A stretch of 64,000 nt of DNA, taken from assembly GCF_004010325.2 (NCBI RefSeq), contig NZ_SADR02000003.1:298401-362400 (forward strand). Direction: 5' to 3'. Position 1 is the stretch's first letter. Every line of letters begins with the position of its first letter. The DNA comes from Mesorhizobium sp. M00.F.Ca.ET.216.01.1.1. GTDB lineage: Bacteria; Pseudomonadota; Alphaproteobacteria; Rhizobiales; Rhizobiaceae. The notes below the pieces were generated by a model that saw only the letters and a list, made by a program, of their open reading frames with translations, was not told where the DNA came from and did no database searches. The translations under genes were made by a program, and so were the position numbers. Below are positions 1-8,056 of the stretch, in pieces.

Positions 1-39
1 CGGCCGGCCGGGTTGATGCTGGTGGCGCGCAGTGGTCAT
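1..39 (-). CDS. 5' end of an unidentified gene, cut by the left edge
   Basis: A minus-strand ATG at 39 follows a strong GGAGG Shine-Dalgarno at 52-48, with 8 nt spacing. Thirteen codons (start MTTARHQHQ) run open to the window edge. The product cannot be recognised from so little. A second in-frame ATG at 45 lies too close to the ribosome site. It could be a chance start, but the ribosome site is as good as any in the window. Confidence 0.35.
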   Translation of the reverse strand, partial: MTTARHQHQPGRP

Positions 40-116
40 GACCATCACCTCCTGCGCATCGCCGCCGCAATCGAGGCACTGCTCGGCGGTTGACAAACTG
101 GCCGATGGCTTGAGCG

Positions 117-503
117 TCAATGCGCCGAACAATGGCCGCGCTCGCCGTCCCTCGCCGCGCGTTCGATGGCGGTCGCGACCAGCCATGGCAGAGTGTGTTG
201 CTTGCCATTGAAAGTCTGGGTTCGGTTCTCGATCGAGCCGACAACAACGACCTTGCCGGCATAAAGCTTGTCCGAGAGATCAAGCGCCTTGTCTTCCTGC
301 GTCAGCCCCTCGATGTCGATCGACACGCCCTTGATGAGCTCGCCGGTGGCGAGGTCAAGCGCGCTGTTCGACGGACAAGGCGCCGTCACGCAGCGCAGGC
401 CGTTGTCGCAGAACACGTAGCTGTCCTGTCCGCCGGCGAGGGCCTGCGCCGCTACGGTGCAGACGCTGATGGCAAGGAGGATTTTTGCGGCCGTGTTGGA
501 CAT
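117..503 (-). CDS. Small exported protein of unknown function
   Basis: 128 aa. Residues 1-23 look like a Sec signal peptide (lysine near the start, hydrophobic core, cleavage near ALAG). The mature part has three cysteines in its first stretch (YVFCDNGLRCVTAPC), so disulfides in the periplasm are plausible, plus a further cysteine at the C-terminus. The central region (residues about 55-110) resembles a small beta-rich domain with a conserved-looking GKVVVVGSIENRT segment. It lies 41 nt downstream of the hydroxyacid dehydrogenase on the same strand and may be the last gene of that transcript, though it has no obvious metabolic link. I do not recognise the family. Confidence 0.65.
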   Translation of the reverse strand: MSNTAAKILLAISVCTVAAQALAGGQDSYVFCDNGLRCVTAPCPSNSALDLATGELIKGVSIDIEGLTQEDKALDLSDKLYAGKVVVVGSIENRTQTFNGKQHTLPWLVATAIERAARDGERGHCSAH

Positions 504-544
504 CGCCGCAAGGTTGCCGGCGAATTCGGGAAAATTGAGGCGCT

Positions 545-1525
545 TCAGGCGTCGGCCGGAAATCGCCGCCGGTAGAGCTCGACCACTTCGGGATTGCGCA
601 GGTTGATCGGCAGCTTGTTGGCCAGCACCAGCAAGGCTTCGCCCGCCGCGCCAACGCCCATGCGCATCATCGATTCTTCAGTGATGCCGGCCATATGCGG
701 AGTGATGATGACGTTGTCGAAGCCGAAATACGGATGATTGGGCGGCAGCGGCTGCGTCGAAAAGACATCGAGCGCGGCACCGCCGATGCGGTTCTTCTGC
801 AAGGCCTCGATCAGCGCGTCGTCGTCGACCACCGGCCCGCGCGAGACGTTGATCAGCAGCGCGTGCGGCTTCATGCGGGCGATGCGTTCGCGGCTGATCA
901 GGCCACGCGTCTCCGGCGTCAGCGGACAGCACAGCACGAGGATGTCGCTCTGTTCGACCAGTGCGTCGATCGACAGGAAGCCGACCGTATCGAGCGCAGG
1001 CCTCATGCTGCGCGTCGTCGCCACAACGTTGAGGTCGAAGCCACGTGCGGCGATATGGCCGACCGCCTGGCCGACCGCGCCGAGGCCGACAATGCCGATC
1101 GTCTTGCCGGCGAGCTCGCTGGCAAAATTGGCGTGGTCGCGGCCGGTGAGCCAGCCCTTTGCCCTCAGGTCGCGGTCGACCATGCGGAAGCGCCGGGAGA
1201 GCGCAAGTGCTGCGAACATGACGTGCTCGGCGACCGACCGCGCATTGACCGCCGGCACGTTCGCCACCAGCACGCCGGCCGCGGTGGCCGCTTCCATCGG
1301 GATCATGTCGAGGCCGGCGCCATGGCGGATCGCTGCCCTGAGCTTCCTGGCGCCCTCGAAGAGTGCGGGCGACAGCGGAGCGCGGACAATGACGATGTCG
1401 GCGTTTTCAGCCTCGGCGGCCAGCGCGCGGGCATCGAGGGCGGAGGCGATGACGAGCTCGCCGGCACCGGCCAGCATGGCCTTGGCGCGCGGATGCAGCG
1501 TGTGCGTCGACAGGATTTTGGACAT
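545..1525 (-). CDS. D-2-hydroxyacid dehydrogenase family protein
   Basis: 326 aa, the full length of the D-isomer 2-hydroxyacid dehydrogenase family (phosphoglycerate/glyoxylate/hydroxypyruvate reductases). The NAD-binding Rossmann motif GIVGLGAVG is near residue 145. The catalytic Arg is in NVSRGPVV and the catalytic His in ITPHMAG. The glutamate that normally pairs with that His (DVF-x-x-E-P) is a glutamine here (DVFSTQPLP). This may mark a subfamily or altered chemistry. It follows the GntR gene by 8 nt and probably reduces or oxidises an intermediate of the sugar-acid pathway of this operon. The exact substrate is unknown. Confidence 0.85.
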   Translation of the reverse strand: MSKILSTHTLHPRAKAMLAGAGELVIASALDARALAAEAENADIVIVRAPLSPALFEGARKLRAAIRHGAGLDMIPMEAATAAGVLVANVPAVNARSVAEHVMFAALALSRRFRMVDRDLRAKGWLTGRDHANFASELAGKTIGIVGLGAVGQAVGHIAARGFDLNVVATTRSMRPALDTVGFLSIDALVEQSDILVLCCPLTPETRGLISRERIARMKPHALLINVSRGPVVDDDALIEALQKNRIGGAALDVFSTQPLPPNHPYFGFDNVIITPHMAGITEESMMRMGVGAAGEALLVLANKLPINLRNPEVVELYRRRFPADA

Positions 1526-1533
1526 GTCAGACT

Positions 1534-2253
1534 TCAGGCCTTTTCGAGCGCCGGGCTTTCAGGTTCTTCTGCCCGACGGCCCTCGATCAGGCCCTTCCAG
1601 TAGCTTTCGGCACCCTGCAGATGCGCGCTCATCAGCGCCTGGGCGAGGTTGCCGTCGCGGCGCAGCAGCGCCTCGTAGATCTGGATGTGCTCGGCATGCG
1701 AGCGCACGCTGCGCTCGGGGTCGTTGAAATAGATCGGCAGGCGTTGCTCGCCCATCATGTAGTAGACGCTGCAGACATTGTGGAAGACGCGGTTCTTGGT
1801 CGCCCGCACGATCTCGAGGTGAAATTCGCGGTCTTCCTTGGCGAGGCCTTCGCCGGCTGCGATACGCTCCTCCGAGGCTTTCAGGATCTCGCGCAGCCGC
1901 TCGAAATTCTCCTCGGTGGCGCGCGAGCAGGCAAGTTCGGCGGCCTTGATCTCGTGGATCTTGCGCAGTTCGACCGTTTCGTAGATCTGGATCGGATCGA
2001 GCGGCAGTCCGGCGCGTGCGAACAGCGCCATCGCCTCGACGCTGGCCTGCTTGGTGTCGATGTAGATGCCAGATTTCGCCCGCCGCTCGACGATGCGCAT
2101 GGCTTCGAGAATGGCCAGCGCCTCGCGGATCTGGCCGCGGCTGACGCCGAAATGCTCCGCCAGCTCGCGCTCAGACGGCGTACGGCCCGTCTCCTTGTCC
2201 GAGTGGGAAAAGAGATAGGCTGCGAGTTTCGCGAGAAGGTTCTTTTCTTTCAT
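1534..2253 (-). CDS. FadR-type GntR transcriptional regulator of the sugar-acid locus
   Basis: 239 aa. An N-terminal GntR winged helix (residues about 5-65, with PSERELAEHFGVSRGQIREAL as the recognition region) is followed by an all-helical FCD ligand domain (about 85-215). The frame is open further upstream, but ATG at 2253 is the sensible start because it puts the HTH at the normal distance from the N-terminus. The gene starts 2 nt after the dehydratase stop, so the two are translationally coupled. FCD-type regulators bind TGGT-N3-ACCA palindromes. Two such sites lie upstream of this operon at 4470 and 4650, so autoregulation by a pathway intermediate is likely. Confidence 0.88.
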   Translation of the reverse strand: MKEKNLLAKLAAYLFSHSDKETGRTPSERELAEHFGVSRGQIREALAILEAMRIVERRAKSGIYIDTKQASVEAMALFARAGLPLDPIQIYETVELRKIHEIKAAELACSRATEENFERLREILKASEERIAAGEGLAKEDREFHLEIVRATKNRVFHNVCSVYYMMGEQRLPIYFNDPERSVRSHAEHIQIYEALLRRDGNLAQALMSAHLQGAESYWKGLIEGRRAEEPESPALEKA

Positions 2254-2255
2254 CG

Positions 2256-3431
2256 TCAGCTGCGGTGCGCGTGCGCCTCCAGGAATCGCTCCGAAATGGT
2301 GAAACCCAGCCCGGGCTTTTCGGGGATCGCTATCATACCGTCCTTTGCTTCGACAGTCTCTTCGATAAGATCGTGGATCATCGGGTTGGCGCCGAGCGAA
2401 TATTCGACGGTGAAGCTTGCCGGCGAAGCAGCGCAGACATGCAGCCCGGCAAAGAAGCAAGGCGCCCCGGCCCACAGATGCGGCGCGAAGCGCAAATTGA
2501 AGGCGCTGGCGATGATGCCGATCTTCATCGCCTCGCTGATACCGCCGCAAAAGGCCAGATCGGGCTGGAAGATGTCGGCGGACTTCAGCACGGCGAGGTC
2601 GCGGAAGGCATAGCGCGTCGCCTCACTTTCGCCGGTGGCGATCGGAATCGAGCCGCAGGCGCGCACTTCGGCCATGCCTGGCTTGTCGTCGGCGATGACC
2701 GGCTCCTCGAACCAGGCAAGGTCGAGATCGCCGGTGAGATGGATGAAGCGCTTGGCTTCCGCCACCGTATAGGTGCCGTGCGCGTCGACCATCAGGTCGA
2801 CATCAGGACCGAGCGCCTGTCTCGCGGCGCGGACGCGGGCGGCGGAAATATGCGGAGCGCCATCCATGGCGCCAACCCGCATCTTCAGCGCCTTGAAGCC
2901 GCCCTTGATAATGTAGGATTTCAGTTGCTCGCCGATGGCGTCGGAGGACGCCCAGCCACCGGAGGCGTAGGCCTGCATGCGATCGAGCTTGCGGCCGCCG
3001 AGCAGCCGCCAGACCGGCTGCCCAAGCGATTTGCCCAGAATGTCCCACAGCGCGATGTCGACGGCGCTGATCGCGGCTATGCTTATGCCGCGCCGTGCCA
3101 GTTGCGGCATGGCATGGCCGGCACGCGCGGCGCTGTCGTGACGCACGCCGTTGTAGAGCATCTCCCAGATGACGCCGATGTCGGCTGGGTCGCGGCCGAT
3201 CAACTGCGGGCCGACCTCGTGGTTCAGCATATGGACGAGGGCGCCGTAGCTGCCGGCACTGCCGGCGGCATTCTTGCCTTCGCCCCAGCCGACCAGCCCG
3301 TCATCGGTTTCGATGCGCAGGATGGCGGCGTCAAAGGTCGTCGCCAGACCGAAGTCGCTGCGGTGCTGCCGCGCCGCTTCGATCGGTATGCGGACCCACC
3401 AGGCTTGGACCGTCTTGATGCGCATGTTCAT
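2256..3431 (-). CDS. Enolase-superfamily dehydratase (mandelate racemase/muconate lactonizing group)
   Basis: 391 aa, complete. The capping domain covers residues 1-130 and the barrel the rest. Catalytic features of the mandelate racemase subgroup are visible: the KxR-type base (ALKMR), metal ligands in LMVDAHGTY, WFEEP and ATGES, and the general base His in FAPHLW. Family members with this set usually dehydrate acid sugars (galactonate, rhamnonate, fuconate and others) to 2-keto-3-deoxy acids. The flanking sugar isomerase, regulator and hydroxyacid dehydrogenase fit a sugar-acid pathway. The precise acid sugar cannot be read from sequence alone. Confidence 0.87.
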   Translation of the reverse strand: MNMRIKTVQAWWVRIPIEAARQHRSDFGLATTFDAAILRIETDDGLVGWGEGKNAAGSAGSYGALVHMLNHEVGPQLIGRDPADIGVIWEMLYNGVRHDSAARAGHAMPQLARRGISIAAISAVDIALWDILGKSLGQPVWRLLGGRKLDRMQAYASGGWASSDAIGEQLKSYIIKGGFKALKMRVGAMDGAPHISAARVRAARQALGPDVDLMVDAHGTYTVAEAKRFIHLTGDLDLAWFEEPVIADDKPGMAEVRACGSIPIATGESEATRYAFRDLAVLKSADIFQPDLAFCGGISEAMKIGIIASAFNLRFAPHLWAGAPCFFAGLHVCAASPASFTVEYSLGANPMIHDLIEETVEAKDGMIAIPEKPGLGFTISERFLEAHAHRS

Positions 3432-3480
3432 CCTCGGCCCTCCGCCGTCAGGGCGGAAAGGCTCATTCCCAAACAGTCGA

Positions 3481-4368
3481 CTACTTGATCAGCGGCAGCA
3501 GCGTTTCGGCGTTGATGCGCATCTGGTCGGTGTAGAACTTCTCCGTAAGCACGCTGGAACCATGGTCCTGAATGAATTTGAGCTGCTCCGGCGAGATGTC
3601 GACCGGATTGCGCTCGACCATGTCGGGATAGGGAGCGGCCGGCGTGCGATCGACAGGCGCGACGAACTCGTTGGTCAGCGCACCGTCGTAGCCGATCTCC
3701 TTCAGCGTGCCGACGATCCTCGGCCAGTCGATCTGCCCCAACCCTGCGGCGAAGCGGTTGTTCTCAGCGACGTGGAAGTCGAACAGGCGCTTTCCGACCT
3801 GCCGAATGGCGTCGTAGACATTAAATTCTTCCATGTGGATGTGGTATGCGTCGAGGCAGACGCCGCATTCGGGGCTGACCGCGTCGGCCAGCGCCAGCGC
3901 CTGGGCGCCGCGGTTGAACAGATAGGTCTCGAAGCGGTTGAGCGGTTCGATCGCGATCTTGACGCCGACTTTCTTGGCATGGGTGAAGCATTCCCTGGTG
4001 GCGTCGACCACCCATTTCCACTCTTCTTCCTCGGTGCCGTCAGGCACTACCTTGCCGACGGTGGCGGGAACGAGCGTGATGATCTCGCCGTCAAGTTCGC
4101 TCACCATGGTCAGCACGTCCTTGACGTACTGCACCGAGCGCTCGCGCTGGCCCTGGTCCTTGGCGGCAAGGTTGCGCTCGCCCAGCATCAGCGTCACCGC
4201 TCCCCAGCAGCGGATGCCGTGCTCCTTCAAGAGCGCGCGCGTTTCCGTGGTCTTGTATTGTTCGGGCTCGCCCGAAATCTCGATCGACTCATAGCCGAAT
4301 TTCTTGATGCGCTTGAGCGTCGTCTCCAAGGGCTCCGCCCGCATCCAGTTGTGCGTCGAAAGATGCAT
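3481..4368 (-). CDS. Sugar epimerase/isomerase, xylose-isomerase-like TIM barrel
   Basis: 295 aa, AP-endonuclease-2/xylose-isomerase-like barrel. The pattern resembles the D-tagatose/D-psicose 3-epimerase family. Metal ligands are Glu in IAIEPLNRFE, Asp in CLDAYHIHMEE, His in DFHVAENNR and the last Glu in TNEFVAP. It is the first gene of the minus-strand operon that continues into the dehydratase (49 nt gap) and the regulator. It probably epimerises a ketose or an oxidised derivative feeding the pathway. The true substrate is unknown, and members of this fold are often only annotated as sugar phosphate isomerase/epimerase. Confidence 0.85.
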   Translation of the reverse strand: MHLSTHNWMRAEPLETTLKRIKKFGYESIEISGEPEQYKTTETRALLKEHGIRCWGAVTLMLGERNLAAKDQGQRERSVQYVKDVLTMVSELDGEIITLVPATVGKVVPDGTEEEEWKWVVDATRECFTHAKKVGVKIAIEPLNRFETYLFNRGAQALALADAVSPECGVCLDAYHIHMEEFNVYDAIRQVGKRLFDFHVAENNRFAAGLGQIDWPRIVGTLKEIGYDGALTNEFVAPVDRTPAAPYPDMVERNPVDISPEQLKFIQDHGSSVLTEKFYTDQMRINAETLLPLIK

Positions 4369-4469
4369 GGTCTGTCCTTCCCAGAATTCGCCTGTAACAG
4401 TTCGCCGCGACGCACTTCATCGGAGCGCCGCATGATTCCTCCCCAAGGCGCTCCAGCGTTTTCGTAAAC

Positions 4470-4480
4470 TGGTTCGACCA
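4470..4480. promoter_or_regulatory. Predicted FCD-GntR operator, proximal to the minus-strand operon
   Basis: TGGTTCGACCA is a TGGT-N3-ACCA palindrome, the consensus shape of FadR/FCD-type GntR operators. It lies 102 nt upstream of the epimerase start at 4368, inside a 390-nt gap between divergent operons. The rest of the gap (4369-4758) is AT-richer than its surroundings near 4560-4600 and shows no convincing gene. Confidence 0.5.
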
Positions 4481-4649
4481 ATTGGGCCTGATGGGAGGTC
4501 TACAGCAAATTAGCCTGAACGGCAAGAAGCGCTGCCGCGCAGCCCAGATTCCTGTTTAGCGTTTTGATTATATTATGATATATGGCGTAACTCGGTATGG
4601 CTTCAACGCTCCGATTGTGACTCAAATGGCTTGACCCGATTTCGGTATT

Positions 4650-4660
4650 TGGTAATACCA
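4650..4660. promoter_or_regulatory. Predicted FCD-GntR operator, proximal to the plus-strand operon
   Basis: TGGTAATACCA is a perfect inverted repeat (TGGTA/TACCA around one base) of the FCD-GntR operator type. It lies about 100 nt upstream of the plus-strand isomerase start at 4759. With the site at 4470 it brackets the divergent promoter region, so the GntR protein at 1534-2253 could control both operons. Confidence 0.55.
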
Positions 4661-4758
4661 GAATAGCGGTGGTAACGCACTGTGCGAAAAGACCAAAGAG
4701 GCTGGCCCTGTCTTCAATCGGCGCTATGCTTGGTCGTGGAAAATCAGGGAGGATGCCG

Positions 4759-5814
4759 ATGCCGACGACGATGAAGGGTCCCGGTCTGTTTCTGGCGCAG
4801 TTCGCGGGCGACGCGGCGCCGTTCAATTCGCTGGCCTCGATCACCAAGTGGGCGGCCGGGTTGGGCTACAAGGGCGTGCAGATCCCGAGTTGGGACAGTC
4901 GACTGTTCGACCTAGAGAAAGCTGCGTCTTCCACAGCCTATTGCGACGAGGTGAAAGGCATTTGCACTGATGCCGGCGTCGAGATCACCGAGCTGTCGAC
5001 GCATCTGCAAGGGCAATTGGTGGCGGTGCATCCGGCCTACGATGCGCAGTTCGACGGCTTTGCGCCGCCCGCGGTGCACAACAATCCGAAGGCCAGGCAG
5101 CAATGGGCGGTCGAGCAGATGAAGGCCGGCGCCAAGGCCTCGAACAATCTCGGGCTCAAGGCATCGGTGTCATTTTGCGGAGCGTTAGCCTTCCCTTACC
5201 TTTACCCGTGGCCGCAGCGGCCGGCGGGATTGATCGAGGAAGCGTTTTCCGAGCTCGGCAAGCGCTGGAAGCCGATCCTCGACGTCTATGACGAGAATGG
5301 CGTCGACGTCGGCTACGAGATCCATCCCGGCGAGGACGTGTTCGACGGCGCTACCTTCGAAATGTTCCTGGACGCAGTGGGCGGCCACAGGCGCTGCAAC
5401 ATCAATTACGACCCGTCGCACTTCCTGTTGCAGCAGCTCGACTATCTCGAATTCATCGACATCTACCACGAGCGGATCAAGGCGTTCCACGTCAAGGATG
5501 CCGAGTTCAATCCGACCGGCAGACAAGGCGTCTATTCCGGCTACCAGAGCTGGACCAACCGGGCCGGACGGTTCCGTTCGCTCGGCGACGGGCAAGTGGA
5601 TTTCGGCGGCATCTTCTCCAAGCTGACCCAATATGACTACGATTCATGGGCGGTGCTGGAATGGGAATGCTGCCTGAAGCATCCGGAAGACGGTGCGGCT
5701 GAAGGCGCTCCCTTTATCCAGCATCACATCATCAGAGTGACGGAAAAGGCTTTCGACGATTTTGCCGGCGGCGCGACCGACAAGAAGGTGCTGCGGCGCA
5801 TGATGGGGATCTAG
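4759..5814 (+). CDS. Sugar phosphate isomerase/epimerase family protein
   Basis: 351 aa, xylose-isomerase-like TIM barrel. Candidate metal ligands are in GYEIHPGED, NINYDPSHF, IKAFHVKDAEF and VLEWECC. The start at 4759 is preferred because AGGGAGG at 4746-4752 then has 6 nt spacing. An in-frame ATG at 4753 abuts that site, and the open frame further upstream lacks a ribosome site. It is the first gene of an operon with a Gfo/Idh oxidoreductase and another TIM-barrel enzyme. This trio is common in rhizobial inositol- and keto-sugar-type pathways, where the Gfo/Idh protein oxidises and the barrels isomerise or dehydrate. The substrate is unknown. Confidence 0.85.
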   Translation: MPTTMKGPGLFLAQFAGDAAPFNSLASITKWAAGLGYKGVQIPSWDSRLFDLEKAASSTAYCDEVKGICTDAGVEITELSTHLQGQLVAVHPAYDAQFDGFAPPAVHNNPKARQQWAVEQMKAGAKASNNLGLKASVSFCGALAFPYLYPWPQRPAGLIEEAFSELGKRWKPILDVYDENGVDVGYEIHPGEDVFDGATFEMFLDAVGGHRRCNINYDPSHFLLQQLDYLEFIDIYHERIKAFHVKDAEFNPTGRQGVYSGYQSWTNRAGRFRSLGDGQVDFGGIFSKLTQYDYDSWAVLEWECCLKHPEDGAAEGAPFIQHHIIRVTEKAFDDFAGGATDKKVLRRMMGI

Positions 5815-5820
5815 CACCGC

Positions 5821-5946
5821 TTTCCCTCCCCTTGAGGGAAGGGTGGCCCGAAGGGCCGGTGGGGTCGGTTCATGCCGAGCTCTATCTCCGCAACCCCACC
5901 CGGATCCGCTCCGCGGATCGACCCTCCCCTCAAGGGGGAGGGAAAT
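5821..5946. repeat. Long inverted repeat (intergenic palindromic element)
   Basis: Arms at 5821-5844 and 5921-5946 are near-perfect reverse complements (CCCTCCCCTTGAGGG type). An inner GGCCCGAAGGGCC hairpin lies between them. The unit sits between two genes of one operon and would fold into a long mRNA stem. The same arm style recurs at 14640-14793. Confidence 0.75.
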
Positions 5947-5969
5947 CTCAGCTAACGAGGGAGAAAAGC

Positions 5970-7157
5970 ATGGTCGGCGCATCAAAGTCGGAAACGGGAG
6001 GCGGCCCGATCCGCTATGGCATGGTCGGCGGCGGGCAAGGCGCCTTCATCGGTGCGGTGCACCGGATCGCGGCACGCATGGACAACGAGTTCGTGCTGGT
6101 CGCCGGCGCATTGTCCTCGGATCCGGCGCGTGCAACAGCCTCGGCCGCCGAGCTTGGGCTCGATCCAGCGCGCAGCTACGGCTCCTTTGCCGAGATGGCC
6201 AAGGCGGAGGCCAAGCGGCCGGACGGCATCGAGGCGGTGGCCATCGTCACACCCAACAATGTGCACGTGCCGGCGGCGAAGGCTTTCCTCGAAGCCGGCA
6301 TCCACGTCATCTGCGACAAGCCGCTGGCGACAACGCTGGCCGAGGCGAAGAGACTGGCGGCACTGGTCGAAAAGACCGGCAAGGTGTTCGTGCTCACCCA
6401 CAACTACACCGCCTATCCGATGGTGCGGCAGGCGCGCGAGATGGTGGCAAAGGGGCAACTCGGCGACATCCGCATCGTGCAGTCGGAATATCCGCAGGAC
6501 TGGCTGACCGAAGACCTTGCCGCCACCGGCCAGAAGCAGGCGGCCTGGCGCTCCGACCCCAAGCAGGCCGGCGCCGGCGGTGCGCTGGGCGACATCGGCA
6601 CGCATGCCTACAATCTCGCCCGTTTCGTCTCCGGGCTGGAACTCGATTCGCTGTCGGCCGATCTCGACGCGTTCGTGCCGGGGCGGCAGCTCGACGACAA
6701 TGTCAACGTGCTGCTACGCTTCAAGACGGCCGGCAAGTCGCATCCGGCCAAAGGCATGATCTGGGCAAGCCAGGTGGCGCCCGGCCACGAAAACGGGCTC
6801 AAGCTGCGCATCTACGGCTCGAAGGGCGGGCTTGAATGGGTGCAGGCCGACCCGAACTATCTCTGGTACACGCCATTCGGCCAGCCGAAGCAGTTGATCA
6901 CCCGAAATGGCGCCGGCGCGCTGCCGGTCGCGGGACGTGTCAGCCGCGTGCCATCGGGCCATCCGGAAGGTTATCTCGAAGGCTTTGCCAACATCTACCA
7001 GGAAGCGGCGCGCGCCATCCGCGCGGCGCGCCGGAAAGGCGGCAAGCCGGCTAAGGATGTGGTCTTCCCGACCGTGCAGGACGGCGTCGAAGGCATGGCC
7101 TTCATTGAGGCCTGTGTGAAATCGTCGAAGAAGAACGGGGCCTGGACGAAGCTCTGA
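5970..7157 (+). CDS. Gfo/Idh/MocA family NAD(P)-dependent oxidoreductase
   Basis: 395 aa. The N-terminal Rossmann domain has GMVGGGQGAFIG near residue 16 and the family signature CDKPLA (the usual EKP). The C-terminal alpha/beta domain has GDIGTHAYNLARF carrying the catalytic His. The ATG at 5970 has GAGGGAG just upstream; earlier in-frame codons run through the repeat element and are not credible. It is co-transcribed with isomerases on both sides. It probably oxidises a cyclitol or keto-sugar C-OH. Confidence 0.87.
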   Translation: MVGASKSETGGGPIRYGMVGGGQGAFIGAVHRIAARMDNEFVLVAGALSSDPARATASAAELGLDPARSYGSFAEMAKAEAKRPDGIEAVAIVTPNNVHVPAAKAFLEAGIHVICDKPLATTLAEAKRLAALVEKTGKVFVLTHNYTAYPMVRQAREMVAKGQLGDIRIVQSEYPQDWLTEDLAATGQKQAAWRSDPKQAGAGGALGDIGTHAYNLARFVSGLELDSLSADLDAFVPGRQLDDNVNVLLRFKTAGKSHPAKGMIWASQVAPGHENGLKLRIYGSKGGLEWVQADPNYLWYTPFGQPKQLITRNGAGALPVAGRVSRVPSGHPEGYLEGFANIYQEAARAIRAARRKGGKPAKDVVFPTVQDGVEGMAFIEACVKSSKKNGAWTKL

Positions 7158-7191
7158 CAAAAACGCCGGGGAACTGGCGGGGGAGGTGTCG

Positions 7192-8043
7192 ATGAAAATC
7201 GGCATGTGCATGTTGTTGTGGACGACAGCTGTGTCAAAAAAACACGAGCCGCTGCTTCGGGATATCAGGGCCACCGGCTTCGACGGCGTCGAGGTACCGA
7301 TCTTTGCCGGCACGCCTGACGATTACGAGAAACTCGGCGCGCTGCTCGACCGCATCGGGTTGCAGCGCACCGCCGTCTCGGCGATGGGCGATCCGGCGGT
7401 GAATCTGATCTCGGCGGAAGTCAGCGTGCGCCGGGCCGGTATCGACTACATGAAATGGGCGATCGACTGCGCTGCTGCACTCGGCGCGAGCACATTGAGC
7501 GGTCCGCTGCATTCGACGCTGGGCGCCTTCTCCGGCAACGGCCCGACCGCAGCCGAGAAAAAGCGCTCGGTCGCCTCGCAACGTGCCATCGGCGACCATG
7601 CCGGCAAGAGGAACGTCACCATCGGGCTTGAGGCGCTCAACCGCTTCGAATGCTACCTGTTCAACACGATGGACGATCTGTCGGAGCACATCGATGCGAT
7701 CGACCGGCCGCACATCAAGGCGATGTATGACACCTTCCATGCCAATATCGAGGAAGCAGACCCGATCGGCGCCTATACGCGTAACCGCAAGAACGTCGTC
7801 CATATCCATATTTCGGAAAACGATCGCGGCGTGCCGGGGCGCGGCCACGTCCCATGGCAGGAGACGTTCTCAGCCATCCGCAACAGCGGCTATGACGGTT
7901 GGCTGACGATCGAGGCTTTTGGCCGCTCGCTGAAGGATCTTGCGGCGGCAACCAAGGTCTGGCGCGATTTTTCGGAAAGCCCGGAAGCCGTCTATCGCGA
8001 CGGCTACAAGCACATCAAAAACGGGTGGAAAAAGGCGGCATAA
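7192..8043 (+). CDS. Sugar epimerase-like TIM-barrel protein (tagatose 3-epimerase type)
   Basis: 283 aa. The ligand set of the ketose 3-epimerase family is present: Glu in GLEALNRFE, Asp in MYDTFHANIEE, His in HIHISENDR and the last Glu in IEAFG. It is a distant paralogue of the enzyme at 3481-4368, with the same NRFE and HxxxEE blocks. The ATG at 7192 is chosen because GGGGGAGG at 7180-7187 gives good spacing; an in-frame GTG at 7186 lies inside that site. It is the last gene of the plus-strand operon and converges on phnE2 with a 13-nt gap. Confidence 0.85.
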   Translation: MKIGMCMLLWTTAVSKKHEPLLRDIRATGFDGVEVPIFAGTPDDYEKLGALLDRIGLQRTAVSAMGDPAVNLISAEVSVRRAGIDYMKWAIDCAAALGASTLSGPLHSTLGAFSGNGPTAAEKKRSVASQRAIGDHAGKRNVTIGLEALNRFECYLFNTMDDLSEHIDAIDRPHIKAMYDTFHANIEEADPIGAYTRNRKNVVHIHISENDRGVPGRGHVPWQETFSAIRNSGYDGWLTIEAFGRSLKDLAAATKVWRDFSESPEAVYRDGYKHIKNGWKKAA

Positions 8044-8056
8044 CTTACTGCCGCTG

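Noticed and set aside
4500..4847. A 115-codon minus-strand frame in the divergent promoter region
   Set aside because: It overlaps the start of the 4759 isomerase gene and both operator-like palindromes, and its composition is not protein-like.
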